From: Pedobacter sp. Bi126
GTDB lineage: Bacteria; Bacteroidota; Bacteroidia; Sphingobacteriales; Sphingobacteriaceae
NCBI RefSeq assembly: GCF_918698245.1
Contig: NZ_CAKKMS010000001.1
Location: forward strand, 496,001-560,000
Direction of reading: 5' to 3'
Length of the DNA: 64,000 nucleotides
Below are positions 18,808-25,918 of this stretch, one piece after another. How positions within the stretch are numbered: position 1 is the first letter of the stretch; every line of letters starts with the position of its first letter. Both the position numbers and the translations under genes were made by a program. Below the pieces are notes generated by a model. The model saw only the letters and a list, made by a program, of their open reading frames with translations, had not been told where the DNA came from and did no database searches.

Positions 18808-18838
18808 AAAAAATGCTTCCCTATTACCGAGAAGCATT
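18808..18838 (-). terminator. Leader terminator (attenuator) before the sulfite reductase gene
   Basis: On the minus strand AATGCTTCTC pairs with GGGAAGCATT over 10 bp, with a 7-nt loop and a T-run ending at 18808. It lies between the promoter and the start codon, only 20 nt before the ATG. Forming it would stop transcription before the operon, so it has the position of an attenuator rather than a gene-end terminator. Confidence 0.8.
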
Positions 18839-18874
18839 CCATATTTTATACTTAAAATTATCTGTAGGCTCCTA

Positions 18875-18907
18875 TTACTGCGTTTTACAACAACATATTA
18901 TCTGCAT
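18875..18907 (-). CDS. Poly-cysteine leader peptide MQIICCCKTQ (uORF)
   Basis: This 10-codon reading frame on the minus strand reads M-Q-I-I-C-C-C-K-T-Q. It has three consecutive TGT Cys codons and then tandem stops TAA TAG. It starts about 41 nt after the TATATTTG promoter box and ends 36 nt before the leader terminator stem. Such a peptide fits a sensor of charged tRNA-Cys in front of a cysteine-biosynthesis operon. The segment just after the stop, AGGAGC (18868-18873), can pair with GCTTCT of the terminator's 5' arm (18830-18835, one G-U), making it a candidate antiterminator. Translation is inferred and not shown. The ATG has no Shine-Dalgarno sequence, as is common in this phylum. Confidence 0.65.
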   Translation of the reverse strand: MQIICCCKTQ

Positions 18908-18947
18908 AGCGATTAATTTGTTAGGTATAAAATTGAAATTCATATGC

Positions 18948-18985
18948 CAAATATATAAAGTATATAGGAATAGTCGTAATTTATT
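18948..18985 (-). promoter_or_regulatory. Promoter/operator block of the sulfite reductase operon
   Basis: On the minus strand the block ends in TATATTTG (18948-18955), matching the Bacteroidota -7 consensus TAnnTTTG. The upstream 30 nt, including ATTCCTATATAC, are nearly identical to 8903-8940 (34/38 overall). A TTG box at -33 is not seen, which suggests that an activator or other regulator binds the conserved part. The Rrf2 protein encoded at 19619-20065 is one candidate. Confidence 0.7.
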
Positions 18986-19089
18986 ATGAAAAAATTTACG
19001 ATATCCTGTTAAAACCATGTAAGGTCGTCATTTCTAGCGGAGTGTAACGCAGTCGAAAACCATGAAGTGCTCAGCCAAGCTAAATCTGC

Positions 19090-19478
19090 AATGTTAAATC
19101 ACTTAATCAAACGGGACTAAAAACCGTCAATTGATAACTGGCAACCGAAAGTTGCCAACTGAAGAATAAAAACGGCTAAACTGCTAACTAAAGACTGCGA
19201 ATTGAAAACTGCTAACTGATTTGGGCGTTCCCCAAGCTACGCAAGGGTCGGGCTTTGCAGGGCTGCGCTTCGCTTCGGTACCGATGAAAAATCGGTACTG
19301 AACCCTTACAATCCCTAACGCGGAAGCAAGACCTCGCAGGTTTCGAAAACCTGCGAGGTCTGCCCCCGATTATGCTACTCTCTCTGTTAAATAAACCCGA
19401 TTGAAGTGAACATTCCGATCCTTTATCGGAATAAAACGGAAAGCGGGACTGAAAACCACTATGAAAAACTGAACTTTC
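19090..19478 (-). repeat. Long composite intergenic repeat, copy 2 (inverted)
   Basis: On the minus strand this copy follows the same order as 4518-4860: first block (19384-19478), hairpin (19330-19360), core (19216-19324), then a tail of AACTG/TTGCCA words. The hairpin arms here are GACCTCGCAGGTTT and its exact complement, whereas copy 1 has GACTTCCGAAGTTT. The pairing is kept although the bases differ. Confidence 0.8.
19330..19360. repeat. Perfect 14-bp hairpin inside the composite repeat
   Basis: GACCTCGCAGGTTT, three unpaired bases, then the exact complement. The same frame of bases (GACCT...AGGTTT) recurs as a hairpin at 33175-33220. Confidence 0.85.
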
Positions 19479-19618
19479 ATTTCCCCCCAAAAAAAAATCC
19501 CAAACTCAATAAAATGAATTTTAGGATTAATATTTTAAAATCTGCCATGTGTTAGACATATCTTCATAGATGCTGAAACAAGTTCAGCATGACGGATTGG
19601 GCCACGTGAAAATAAATA

Positions 19619-20065
19619 TTATAAATTAACGATACCGATTTTCAGATTATCCTCTCTACCAATTACATCAGCAATGCTGGTTTCGGTTAAAACCTTAAGG
19701 GTAGCATCTCTAACATCGATAAAGGCGCTTCTGATTCCGCATGTTTTTTCGTCTACACATTCATCACATTTGTGGTAAAAGTTTAAACTTGCACAGGGAA
19801 CCATGGCAATAGGCCCATCCGTTACACGCATTACGTGTACCAATAAAATCTCTTCAGGTTTTTTGTTTAAGCTATAGCCGCCGCCTGCACCTTTTTTACT
19901 GTATAAAAAACCAGCGTTACGAAGATCGAGCAGAATTTGCTCCAGGAATTTTTTCGGGATATGCTCCTCCTCTGCAATTTTCGAAATCTGCATTGGTGGT
20001 TTATCTAAATTTTTACCAAGCGCAACAAGCGCTTTAATGGCATACTTTGTTTTTTTGGATAGCAT
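19619..20065 (-). CDS. Rrf2 family transcriptional regulator with four clustered cysteines
   Basis: A 148-residue winged-helix regulator. The N-terminus MLSKKTKYAIKALVALGK and the recognition-helix region IPKKFLEQILLDLRNAGFLYSKKGAGGGYSL are classic Rrf2. Cysteines at 91, 100, 103 and 109 are placed like the Fe-S ligands of IscR/NsrR-type members, so an Fe-S cluster sensor is likely. CymR-type Rrf2 proteins control cysteine metabolism in Bacillus. Its position just upstream of the sulfur operon suggests a similar job here, but this is inference. The intervening 830 nt are repeats. Confidence 0.88.
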   Translation of the reverse strand: MLSKKTKYAIKALVALGKNLDKPPMQISKIAEEEHIPKKFLEQILLDLRNAGFLYSKKGAGGGYSLNKKPEEILLVHVMRVTDGPIAMVPCASLNFYHKCDECVDEKTCGIRSAFIDVRDATLKVLTETSIADVIGREDNLKIGIVNL

Positions 20066-20279
20066 ATTCGCACAAAGCTAATAAAAGAAAGTAAATTATA
20101 AAATACGCAACAGGAAGTTGATTTTAATTCAACATACTATGATATTTATAAATATAATGCATAATAACGATAATGCTTTAATCAAAGCAGCGTAAAAATA
20201 ACCACGACACAAAACAGAACAACATTTATCGGCGTTTAAAATCTATTTTTACCTACACGCTGAATTACAGATTTCAATA

Positions 20280-21500
20280 ATGAAAAGAAAACTCAATCTA
20301 TTGCCGCTCATCATAGTTGCAATCATATTTTTTGCCCTTAACGCTTATGTTTTATCGGGCCTGGGTACCATTAATCAATCTACCTGGCTCAGTCCTATTT
20401 TCTGGGTCGTTATTGTAGGTTTGACATTTGCGCTGTTATACGCAATTCAGCAAATGCGAATTCAAGGCATAAACCGATTTTTTCAGATCATCAGTCATGC
20501 TTTTTTAATCATCTTTACCGCAGAGCTCGTGTTCGCTTTTTTCCTCCTGCTCGGTGATGTTTACCGCTTACTTTTAGGTTTATCGACTAATTTCCAGCCC
20601 GAAGGTTTCCACATGTTAGGCCGCAGCAATTACTGGGTCGATTTTGCATTTGTGATGTTCTGTTTAACCATTGCCTTATTCGCTTATGGCATTACTCAAG
20701 GAAAATATGCCTACCGCGTAATTAAACATACTTTGTATTTTGATGATCTGCCTGCAAGTTTTGATGGTTTTACCTTAACACAGATCTCTGATGTACATGC
20801 CGGAAGTTTTACCAATCCTAAAGCCGTGCAAAAAGGGATTGATATGATTAATGCCCAAAAGAGCGATTTATTTGTTTTTACCGGAGATCTGGTGAACAAT
20901 GCTTCTTCGGAGATTGTGCCCTATATTGGCCATTTCTCTCAGATTAAAGCCCCTTTCGGACAATTTTCTGTTCTGGGTAACCATGATTATGGCGATTATA
21001 TTAAATGGCCTACGGAAGCCGATAAAATACAGAATCTGAATCAGTTAAAAGCTTACCATAAAGAACTTGGTTTTAAGCTATTATTGGATGAACATGTAGA
21101 ATTGCATAAAAACGGCGCGAAAATAATACTCGCCGGAATAGAAAACTGGGGAATCGGTTTTGGAGAACGTGGAGACTTAAACAAAGCCTTGCAAAACACT
21201 AATGTCGATGATTTTAAAATCCTGTTATCGCACGATCCTTCGCATTGGGATGCGCAGGTAAAAAATTATCCTTCAAAAATCCAACTTTCATTGGCAGGTC
21301 ATACGCATGGTATGCAGTTTGGTATCGAAGCTTTTGGCATTAAATGGAGTCCGGTGAAATACCGTTATAAACATTGGGCGGGTATTAAAACCGAAAATGG
21401 AAGATACCTTAATGTAAACAGAGGCTTCGGTTTCCTGGGTTTTTCAGGCCGGATTGGGATCTGGCCAGAGATTACGGTGATAGAATTGAAGAGGAAGTAA
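20280..21500 (+). CDS. Membrane-anchored metallophosphoesterase (YaeI-like)
   Basis: The N-terminal 150 residues hold about four hydrophobic segments. After them comes a calcineurin-like phosphoesterase domain with all metal motifs in order: TQISDVHAGS (about 169), FTGDLVNN, LGNHDYGDY, LLSHDPSHWD and LAGHTHGMQFG. The 406-residue length fits the YaeI/UDP-diacylglucosamine-hydrolase-like membrane group of Bacteroidota. The substrate is unknown. It is divergent from the Rrf2 gene (214 nt apart), ends at a REP-like repeat, and is convergent with the TonB receptor. Confidence 0.85.
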   Translation: MKRKLNLLPLIIVAIIFFALNAYVLSGLGTINQSTWLSPIFWVVIVGLTFALLYAIQQMRIQGINRFFQIISHAFLIIFTAELVFAFFLLLGDVYRLLLGLSTNFQPEGFHMLGRSNYWVDFAFVMFCLTIALFAYGITQGKYAYRVIKHTLYFDDLPASFDGFTLTQISDVHAGSFTNPKAVQKGIDMINAQKSDLFVFTGDLVNNASSEIVPYIGHFSQIKAPFGQFSVLGNHDYGDYIKWPTEADKIQNLNQLKAYHKELGFKLLLDEHVELHKNGAKIILAGIENWGIGFGERGDLNKALQNTNVDDFKILLSHDPSHWDAQVKNYPSKIQLSLAGHTHGMQFGIEAFGIKWSPVKYRYKHWAGIKTENGRYLNVNRGFGFLGFSGRIGIWPEITVIELKRK

Positions 21501-21508
21501 AAGTAGTA

Positions 21509-21611
21509 TCGTCATTGCGAGAAGGCTTTTTCAGCCGACGAAGCAATCTTAATGCGCTCGCTAATAGCTATTGTTGTAAGATTGCTTCGTCGTTCCTCCT
21601 CGCAATGACGA
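21509..21611. repeat. REP-like palindromic repeat, copy C
   Basis: It starts TCGTCATTGCGAGAAGG and ends CGCAATGACGA, with internal GAAGCAATCTTAATGCG and TAAGATTGCTTCGTCG. The start is nearly identical to 2424-2519. It lies between two convergent genes and could serve as a bidirectional end signal. Confidence 0.85.
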
Positions 21612-21624
21612 TTTAGCTTAAAAA

Positions 21625-24060
21625 CTAATAATTAAGCGTATACGTTAAATTATACGTACGGCCGCGGCCTGCATAATAAAAAGTTTCTGGTTTTGCCAAA
21701 GCCTGATACAACAATACCGAACGCTGGCTCCAAATTGTTTGGTAATTTTTGTTCAACAGGTTTTGTACACCAAATGATAAACTTCCGGTAAATAATTTCA
21801 CTGAGCCCAATAAATCAACAGTAGTGAAACCTTTCAACTCATTTTGCACCACAACATTTCCAACTGTAGCATAACCTTTCGAATCAAATGAGTGGAAAGC
21901 CTGTGCCTTTATTCCAAAAACTTTTCCGTTATAACCCAGATAACCCGCAATTTTTGATGGACTTGCAACAGTTACATCCTGTAATGACCAGGTACCATCA
22001 GCATTTTGTTTCTGTGTTTTAATGTACAAACCATTTACACCAGCTTCGAAACCATTTTTCAGGTTTAATGATAATGAACCTTCAACACCTAAATTCCTTA
22101 CATTTTCATCAAAAACTTCGATGTTGAATGTACTATTGGTTTTTACATTTTTATCAGATAAGGCATAAAAACCAGCAACCTGTGCATTAAATACACCTGT
22201 GCGGTAGCGGTAACCGGCTTCGTACTGTTCTGTTTTTATACCGGTTAAGGGAGAACTTCCAACATTGATCGAGTTGCCTAAATTATAGTTGTTGCCTACC
22301 AAGGTATAAGTGCCCTGTCCGTAATATTTTGCCGGATCTGCCAGGTTAAACCCTTGCGAGAAATTAAGCCATGCTTGTTGAGCTGCATTGATTTTAAATA
22401 CCAAACCACCGTTTAATAAATTCACATCGTAATGGTTTTCACCACCAGCAATGGCCGTAGCTGTTCTACCTACACCATAAGCCAAAGGTACAGCAGCAGC
22501 GGTGCCTACAAAATCGCCAACTTTAACAAACATACGTTGCTGACGTACACCTCCCGACAGGCTTAAAAAGTCGGCTACTTTAACCTGTGCCTGTAAAAAA
22601 CCTGATAAACCATTTACCCTGAAATTAGGATAACGGGCAATTGTAGCTATAATGGTGTTATTTAAACCACCAGATGCAAAGGCCTTTGTTCTATCGAACA
22701 GGGCTTGCTGTGCATTAAAATTTTCATTATCGGCATCAATACCATACGTAAGGTTCAGTCTGTTCCAGTCTTTGTTCAATACCAGTTTTAAAGCGCTGTA
22801 GTTTGTATTTTGGATGGATGAACCACTGTAAAGTCGCTGCGGTATTGCCGCTTGGCCTGGGAATGGGTGAAAGCTAAATTGTTCGTTTCTTGCCGCTGCC
22901 TGTACATAAAGTGTTTGCCCACCCAGGATATCGCTAGCCTGATAATTGGCATTTATATTGGCTCTGCTTGTTTTTGGATCAACATCTGATGAGTAGCCAT
23001 TTCTCATTTCTAAAAGCGCTGGATTTGATAATAATCCACCATAATTTGCACCCAGGAAAAGGTCTTTATCGCCACGGTAACCCGAATTGTAATATTGACC
23101 ATTCACCGATAGTTTTTGATATTCAGTCAATTTAAATTCGGTACTTGCGAAAAAATCGAACGATTGGTTATATTGTAAATCGGTTTGTGTAATATCGGTA
23201 AAAATCTGTTTTCCATCTGCGCCATAAGCTGCATTGTTTTTTTGGAAAGCAATGCCAATGCGTCCGTTCCAATCTTTGCTCCCACCAGAAATAGCTTGTG
23301 CTACACGTACATCATGATCACTTTTTTCTTTTAAACCGCTGCGTACACCAACTTGTGTAGTGAAACTTGGCTGACTGTCCTGTCCTTTTTTAGTAATGAT
23401 GTTGATAATCCCCCCTGTTGCACCACCACCATAAACTGCACTTGCTCCAGATAAAACCTCAATACGCTCGATGTTGAAAGGATCTATCGATTCAAACTGA
23501 CGGCTTACACCACGGGTACTGTTTAATGATACACCATCAATCATTACTAATGCATCTCTGCCACGCTGGTTTTGTCCGTAGTTGGTACGTCCTTCCGGAC
23601 CGGCATCTAAACTTGGAATTAATTGTGCCAAGGTTTGCTTAAGTGGAATCCCTGCCCTGGCCTGTTCCTGAATTTTAGCACCATCTACCACCCAAACGGT
23701 ACCCGGTATTTCACTGATTTTAGTCGGTTTGCGTGACGATACCACGACCACTTCCTGCATGTTTGATGTAGGACTTAAGTTAAGGGTTAAGTTAACTGTT
23801 TGATTTTTAGCCAAACTCACTTTTTGTAATATGGTGGTATAACCTACATAACTCACCTGTAATTTGTAAGATCCTTCAGTTAGTTTCAGCTCGAAACTAC
23901 CGTCGGCACCTGTTGTAGCTGAGGCATCTTTACCTTCAACTTTAATATTTGCTCCTGCAAGCGGTGCCGTTTCCCCAATTACCTTTCCGGTAACGGTTTG
24001 TGCTTTACCGTTTAAGATAAATCCACAGATTAAGATTGCAATTAAGTATAGATTTTTCAT
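21625..24060 (-). CDS. TonB-dependent outer-membrane receptor, probably for a ferric siderophore
   Basis: The 811-residue protein has a signal peptide (about 1-20, ending GKAQ), a carboxypeptidase-regulatory-like domain (TVTGKVIGETAPLAGANIKV... to about 105), a plug (about 112-225, with VVVSSRKPTKISEIPGTVWV and VMIDGVSLNS) and a 22-strand barrel. It ends in an aromatic-rich strand, YNLTYTLNY. It is not a SusC: no SusD follows and its length is that of siderophore receptors. It is divergent from the siderophore synthesis operon, so uptake of that siderophore is likely. A Fur-like inverted repeat sits 33 nt before its start codon. Confidence 0.88.
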   Translation of the reverse strand: MKNLYLIAILICGFILNGKAQTVTGKVIGETAPLAGANIKVEGKDASATTGADGSFELKLTEGSYKLQVSYVGYTTILQKVSLAKNQTVNLTLNLSPTSNMQEVVVVSSRKPTKISEIPGTVWVVDGAKIQEQARAGIPLKQTLAQLIPSLDAGPEGRTNYGQNQRGRDALVMIDGVSLNSTRGVSRQFESIDPFNIERIEVLSGASAVYGGGATGGIINIITKKGQDSQPSFTTQVGVRSGLKEKSDHDVRVAQAISGGSKDWNGRIGIAFQKNNAAYGADGKQIFTDITQTDLQYNQSFDFFASTEFKLTEYQKLSVNGQYYNSGYRGDKDLFLGANYGGLLSNPALLEMRNGYSSDVDPKTSRANINANYQASDILGGQTLYVQAAARNEQFSFHPFPGQAAIPQRLYSGSSIQNTNYSALKLVLNKDWNRLNLTYGIDADNENFNAQQALFDRTKAFASGGLNNTIIATIARYPNFRVNGLSGFLQAQVKVADFLSLSGGVRQQRMFVKVGDFVGTAAAVPLAYGVGRTATAIAGGENHYDVNLLNGGLVFKINAAQQAWLNFSQGFNLADPAKYYGQGTYTLVGNNYNLGNSINVGSSPLTGIKTEQYEAGYRYRTGVFNAQVAGFYALSDKNVKTNSTFNIEVFDENVRNLGVEGSLSLNLKNGFEAGVNGLYIKTQKQNADGTWSLQDVTVASPSKIAGYLGYNGKVFGIKAQAFHSFDSKGYATVGNVVVQNELKGFTTVDLLGSVKLFTGSLSFGVQNLLNKNYQTIWSQRSVLLYQALAKPETFYYAGRGRTYNLTYTLNY

Positions 24061-24092
24061 TAATGATTATTATTTTTTTGCGCAAAGCAATC

Positions 24093-24119
24093 ATTTATTT
24101 AGATCAAATCCAAATAAAT
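24093..24119. promoter_or_regulatory. Candidate iron-regulator (Fur-like) operator, receptor side
   Basis: ATTTATTTAGA, a 5-nt spacer, then TCCAAATAAAT: an 11-bp inverted repeat with a single mismatch. It lies 33-59 nt upstream of the receptor start, where a repressor would cover the promoter. Assignment to Fur rests on the siderophore context. Confidence 0.55.
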
Positions 24120-24207
24120 AAATTAAAATTTTATAAGCGATTCTCCTAAAACGTTTAAGCAACCCTACATAACAGACTTATCAACAGAATGTTAAAAATA
24201 TTTAAAA

Positions 24208-24234
24208 TATTATTTTTAATCAATCTAAATAAAA
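24208..24234. promoter_or_regulatory. Candidate iron-regulator (Fur-like) operator, synthesis side
   Basis: TATTATTTTTA, a 5-nt spacer, then TCTAAATAAAA. Eight of eleven bases pair, and the TCTAAATAAA arm is the complement of the TTTATTTAGA arm at 24094-24103. It lies 143 nt before the decarboxylase start. Confidence 0.45.
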
Positions 24235-24376
24235 ATATACCTTAGCAATCAAAATTATTGCCCGAAGCACACGCTTTTTTTAAGCGCTAATATTCCATTA
24301 ATAATGAAAATTTAGACCTGTAACGCCCCTATAATTATTGCCTTAAAACCTAACCTTTTGAAAAATTAAAAAACTA

Positions 24377-25918
24377 ATGTTAACATCAGACCTCGAAAAA
24401 CATGAACTTATTGATTTCCTTACGGAAAGTCCGACGAAGGAAATCTTTCACCACGAAAATGAAGCAGAGTACCTGCATGCAATAGGAAAAGTTACCCAGG
24501 CGGTAAAAAAATTCCTCAACACCAATCAACAGCCTTTTAGTGGGATATCGCCGTCGAAATTAAGGCCGCTGTTTGATTCGATCGAATTTGAAAAAACGCA
24601 CGACAATTACGATGCTTTGCTTAAAGAAGTTGAACAGCTTTACACCAGTCATGCGGTTGCCTTTCACCACCCAGCTTACATTGCACACTTAAACTGTCCG
24701 ATTGTGATTCCCGCAGTAGCTGCCGAGGTCATGATTTCGGCCATCAACTCGTCAATCGATACCTGGGACCAAAGTGCAGGCGGTACACTAATCGAGCAAA
24801 AGCTGATCGAATGGACCTGCGACCAGATCGGTTACAACAAAAAAGCGGATGGTATTTTTACCAGCGGGGGCACCCAGAGCAATTTAATGGGGCTTTTATT
24901 GGCCCGCGATCATTATTCCATCACGGCACTAAACCACAACATTAAAGTAGATGGATTGCCCCAAGAAGCAGCTCGTTTCAGGATTTTTGTTTCTGAAAAA
25001 GCGCACTTCAGTATTCAGAAAAATGCTTCCCTTTTAGGTTTAGGCGAAAAATCGGTAATCAAGATCAAAACCGACCGCAGCTTTAGGATGAATACCGTTT
25101 TATTGGAAGACGCCATTAAACGGGAAATTAATCAGGGCAACATTCCTATTGCCATTGTAGGCACAGCAGGAACTACCGATTTCGGAAATGTTGATCCACT
25201 GAAAGAACTTGCTTCTATCTGCAAAAAATACAACACCTGGTTTCACATCGATGCCGCTTATGGCTGTGGCTTACTGCTAACAGATAAGTACCGCAGTTTG
25301 TTGAATGGGATCGAACTGGCCCATTCGGTTACGGTTGATTACCATAAATCTTTCTTCCAGCCGGTAAGCAGCAGCGGTTTCCTGGTGCGCGATAAAAACT
25401 TTTTCAACCTGATTACGCACCATGCCGATTATTTAAATCCAAAAGATCATGATGAGGATGGTTTACCCAATCAGGTAAACAAGTCGATACAAACCACCCG
25501 GCGCTTTGATGCTTTAAAACTCTGGTTTACACTAAGGATGATGGGCAGGAACAAATTGGGTGGTTATTTTGACACCATTATCGAAACCGCAGCCAAAATT
25601 GCTGATCTGTTACATTCAGATAGTGATTTTGAGCTAATGAACGAATCAGATATCAGTGCATTGGTTTTCCGTTACCGACCAAAAAACGTGCGCTTAGATG
25701 TTTGTGCCATGAACCAGTACATCAAAAAAGCGATGTTTAATCAAGGGAAGGCATTGGTTGCCGGCACCAAGATTAACCAGCAATTCTACCTCAAATTTAC
25801 CCTACTTAACCCGCTTACTACCATCAGCGATATTGAAAACATTATTAAAATCATTAAAAAACATGGAAACGAATACTTTAGACTCAATCAGGCTTCAGCA
25901 GATTTCAGAAGAAACTAA
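24377..25918 (+). CDS. PLP-dependent decarboxylase of the siderophore operon (diamine-forming)
   Basis: A group II amino-acid decarboxylase of 513 residues. Visible motifs are AHLNCPIVIPAVAAE, WDQSAGGTLIEQKLIEW, TSGGTQSNLMGLL, GTAGTTDFGNVDPL, HIDAAYGCG and the PLP-lysine motif TVDYHKSFFQP (Lys about 327). Homologues that begin siderophore operons decarboxylate lysine, ornithine or 2,4-diaminobutyrate to give cadaverine, putrescine or diaminopropane. The substrate is not readable here. The last 56 nt overlap the next gene, so translation is coupled. Confidence 0.88.
   Translation: MLTSDLEKHELIDFLTESPTKEIFHHENEAEYLHAIGKVTQAVKKFLNTNQQPFSGISPSKLRPLFDSIEFEKTHDNYDALLKEVEQLYTSHAVAFHHPAYIAHLNCPIVIPAVAAEVMISAINSSIDTWDQSAGGTLIEQKLIEWTCDQIGYNKKADGIFTSGGTQSNLMGLLLARDHYSITALNHNIKVDGLPQEAARFRIFVSEKAHFSIQKNASLLGLGEKSVIKIKTDRSFRMNTVLLEDAIKREINQGNIPIAIVGTAGTTDFGNVDPLKELASICKKYNTWFHIDAAYGCGLLLTDKYRSLLNGIELAHSVTVDYHKSFFQPVSSSGFLVRDKNFFNLITHHADYLNPKDHDEDGLPNQVNKSIQTTRRFDALKLWFTLRMMGRNKLGGYFDTIIETAAKIADLLHSDSDFELMNESDISALVFRYRPKNVRLDVCAMNQYIKKAMFNQGKALVAGTKINQQFYLKFTLLNPLTTISDIENIIKIIKKHGNEYFRLNQASADFRRN

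Larger units (their letters stand above)
18986..19618. other. Repeat-filled intergenic region upstream of the sulfur operon
   Basis: No credible gene; an ORF of 92 codons at 19212-19490 on the minus strand is repeat sequence. The region holds a half REP-like sequence (about 19022-19062, GTCGTCATTTCTAGCGGAG), the long composite repeat (19090-19478), and another short hairpin word, GATGCTGAAACAAGTTCAGC (19567-19586). Confidence 0.65.
24061..24376. other. Divergent control region of receptor and siderophore operon
   Basis: A 316-nt AT-rich gap between divergent genes. It holds two similar inverted repeats (24093-24119 and 24208-24234, listed separately) and no gene. Confidence 0.6.

Noticed and set aside
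18788..18947. A metabolite riboswitch (SAM or cobalamin type) in the sulfite reductase leader
   Set aside because: The leader is short and I see none of the conserved aptamer cores; the Cys-codon peptide explains the terminator better.
18738..18989. 83-codon + strand ORF antisense to the sulfite reductase leader
   Set aside because: It overlaps the start of a real gene, its promoter block and the attenuator on the other strand, and the peptide resembles nothing.
19212..19490. 92-codon ORF on the minus strand
   Set aside because: It is the translation of composite repeat copy 2; the copy at 4518-4860 has no matching frame.
24148..24160. AAAACGTTTAA as a fourth LacI-type site (also near 10889)
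   Set aside because: It lacks the flanking C/G of the CAAACGTTTG core shared by the three accepted sites and is likely chance in AT-rich DNA.
25758..25862. Longer N-terminus for the synthetase-acyltransferase fusion
   Set aside because: The extra 35 residues are translated from inside the decarboxylase gene and look unlike the family; ATG 25863 gives the normal start.
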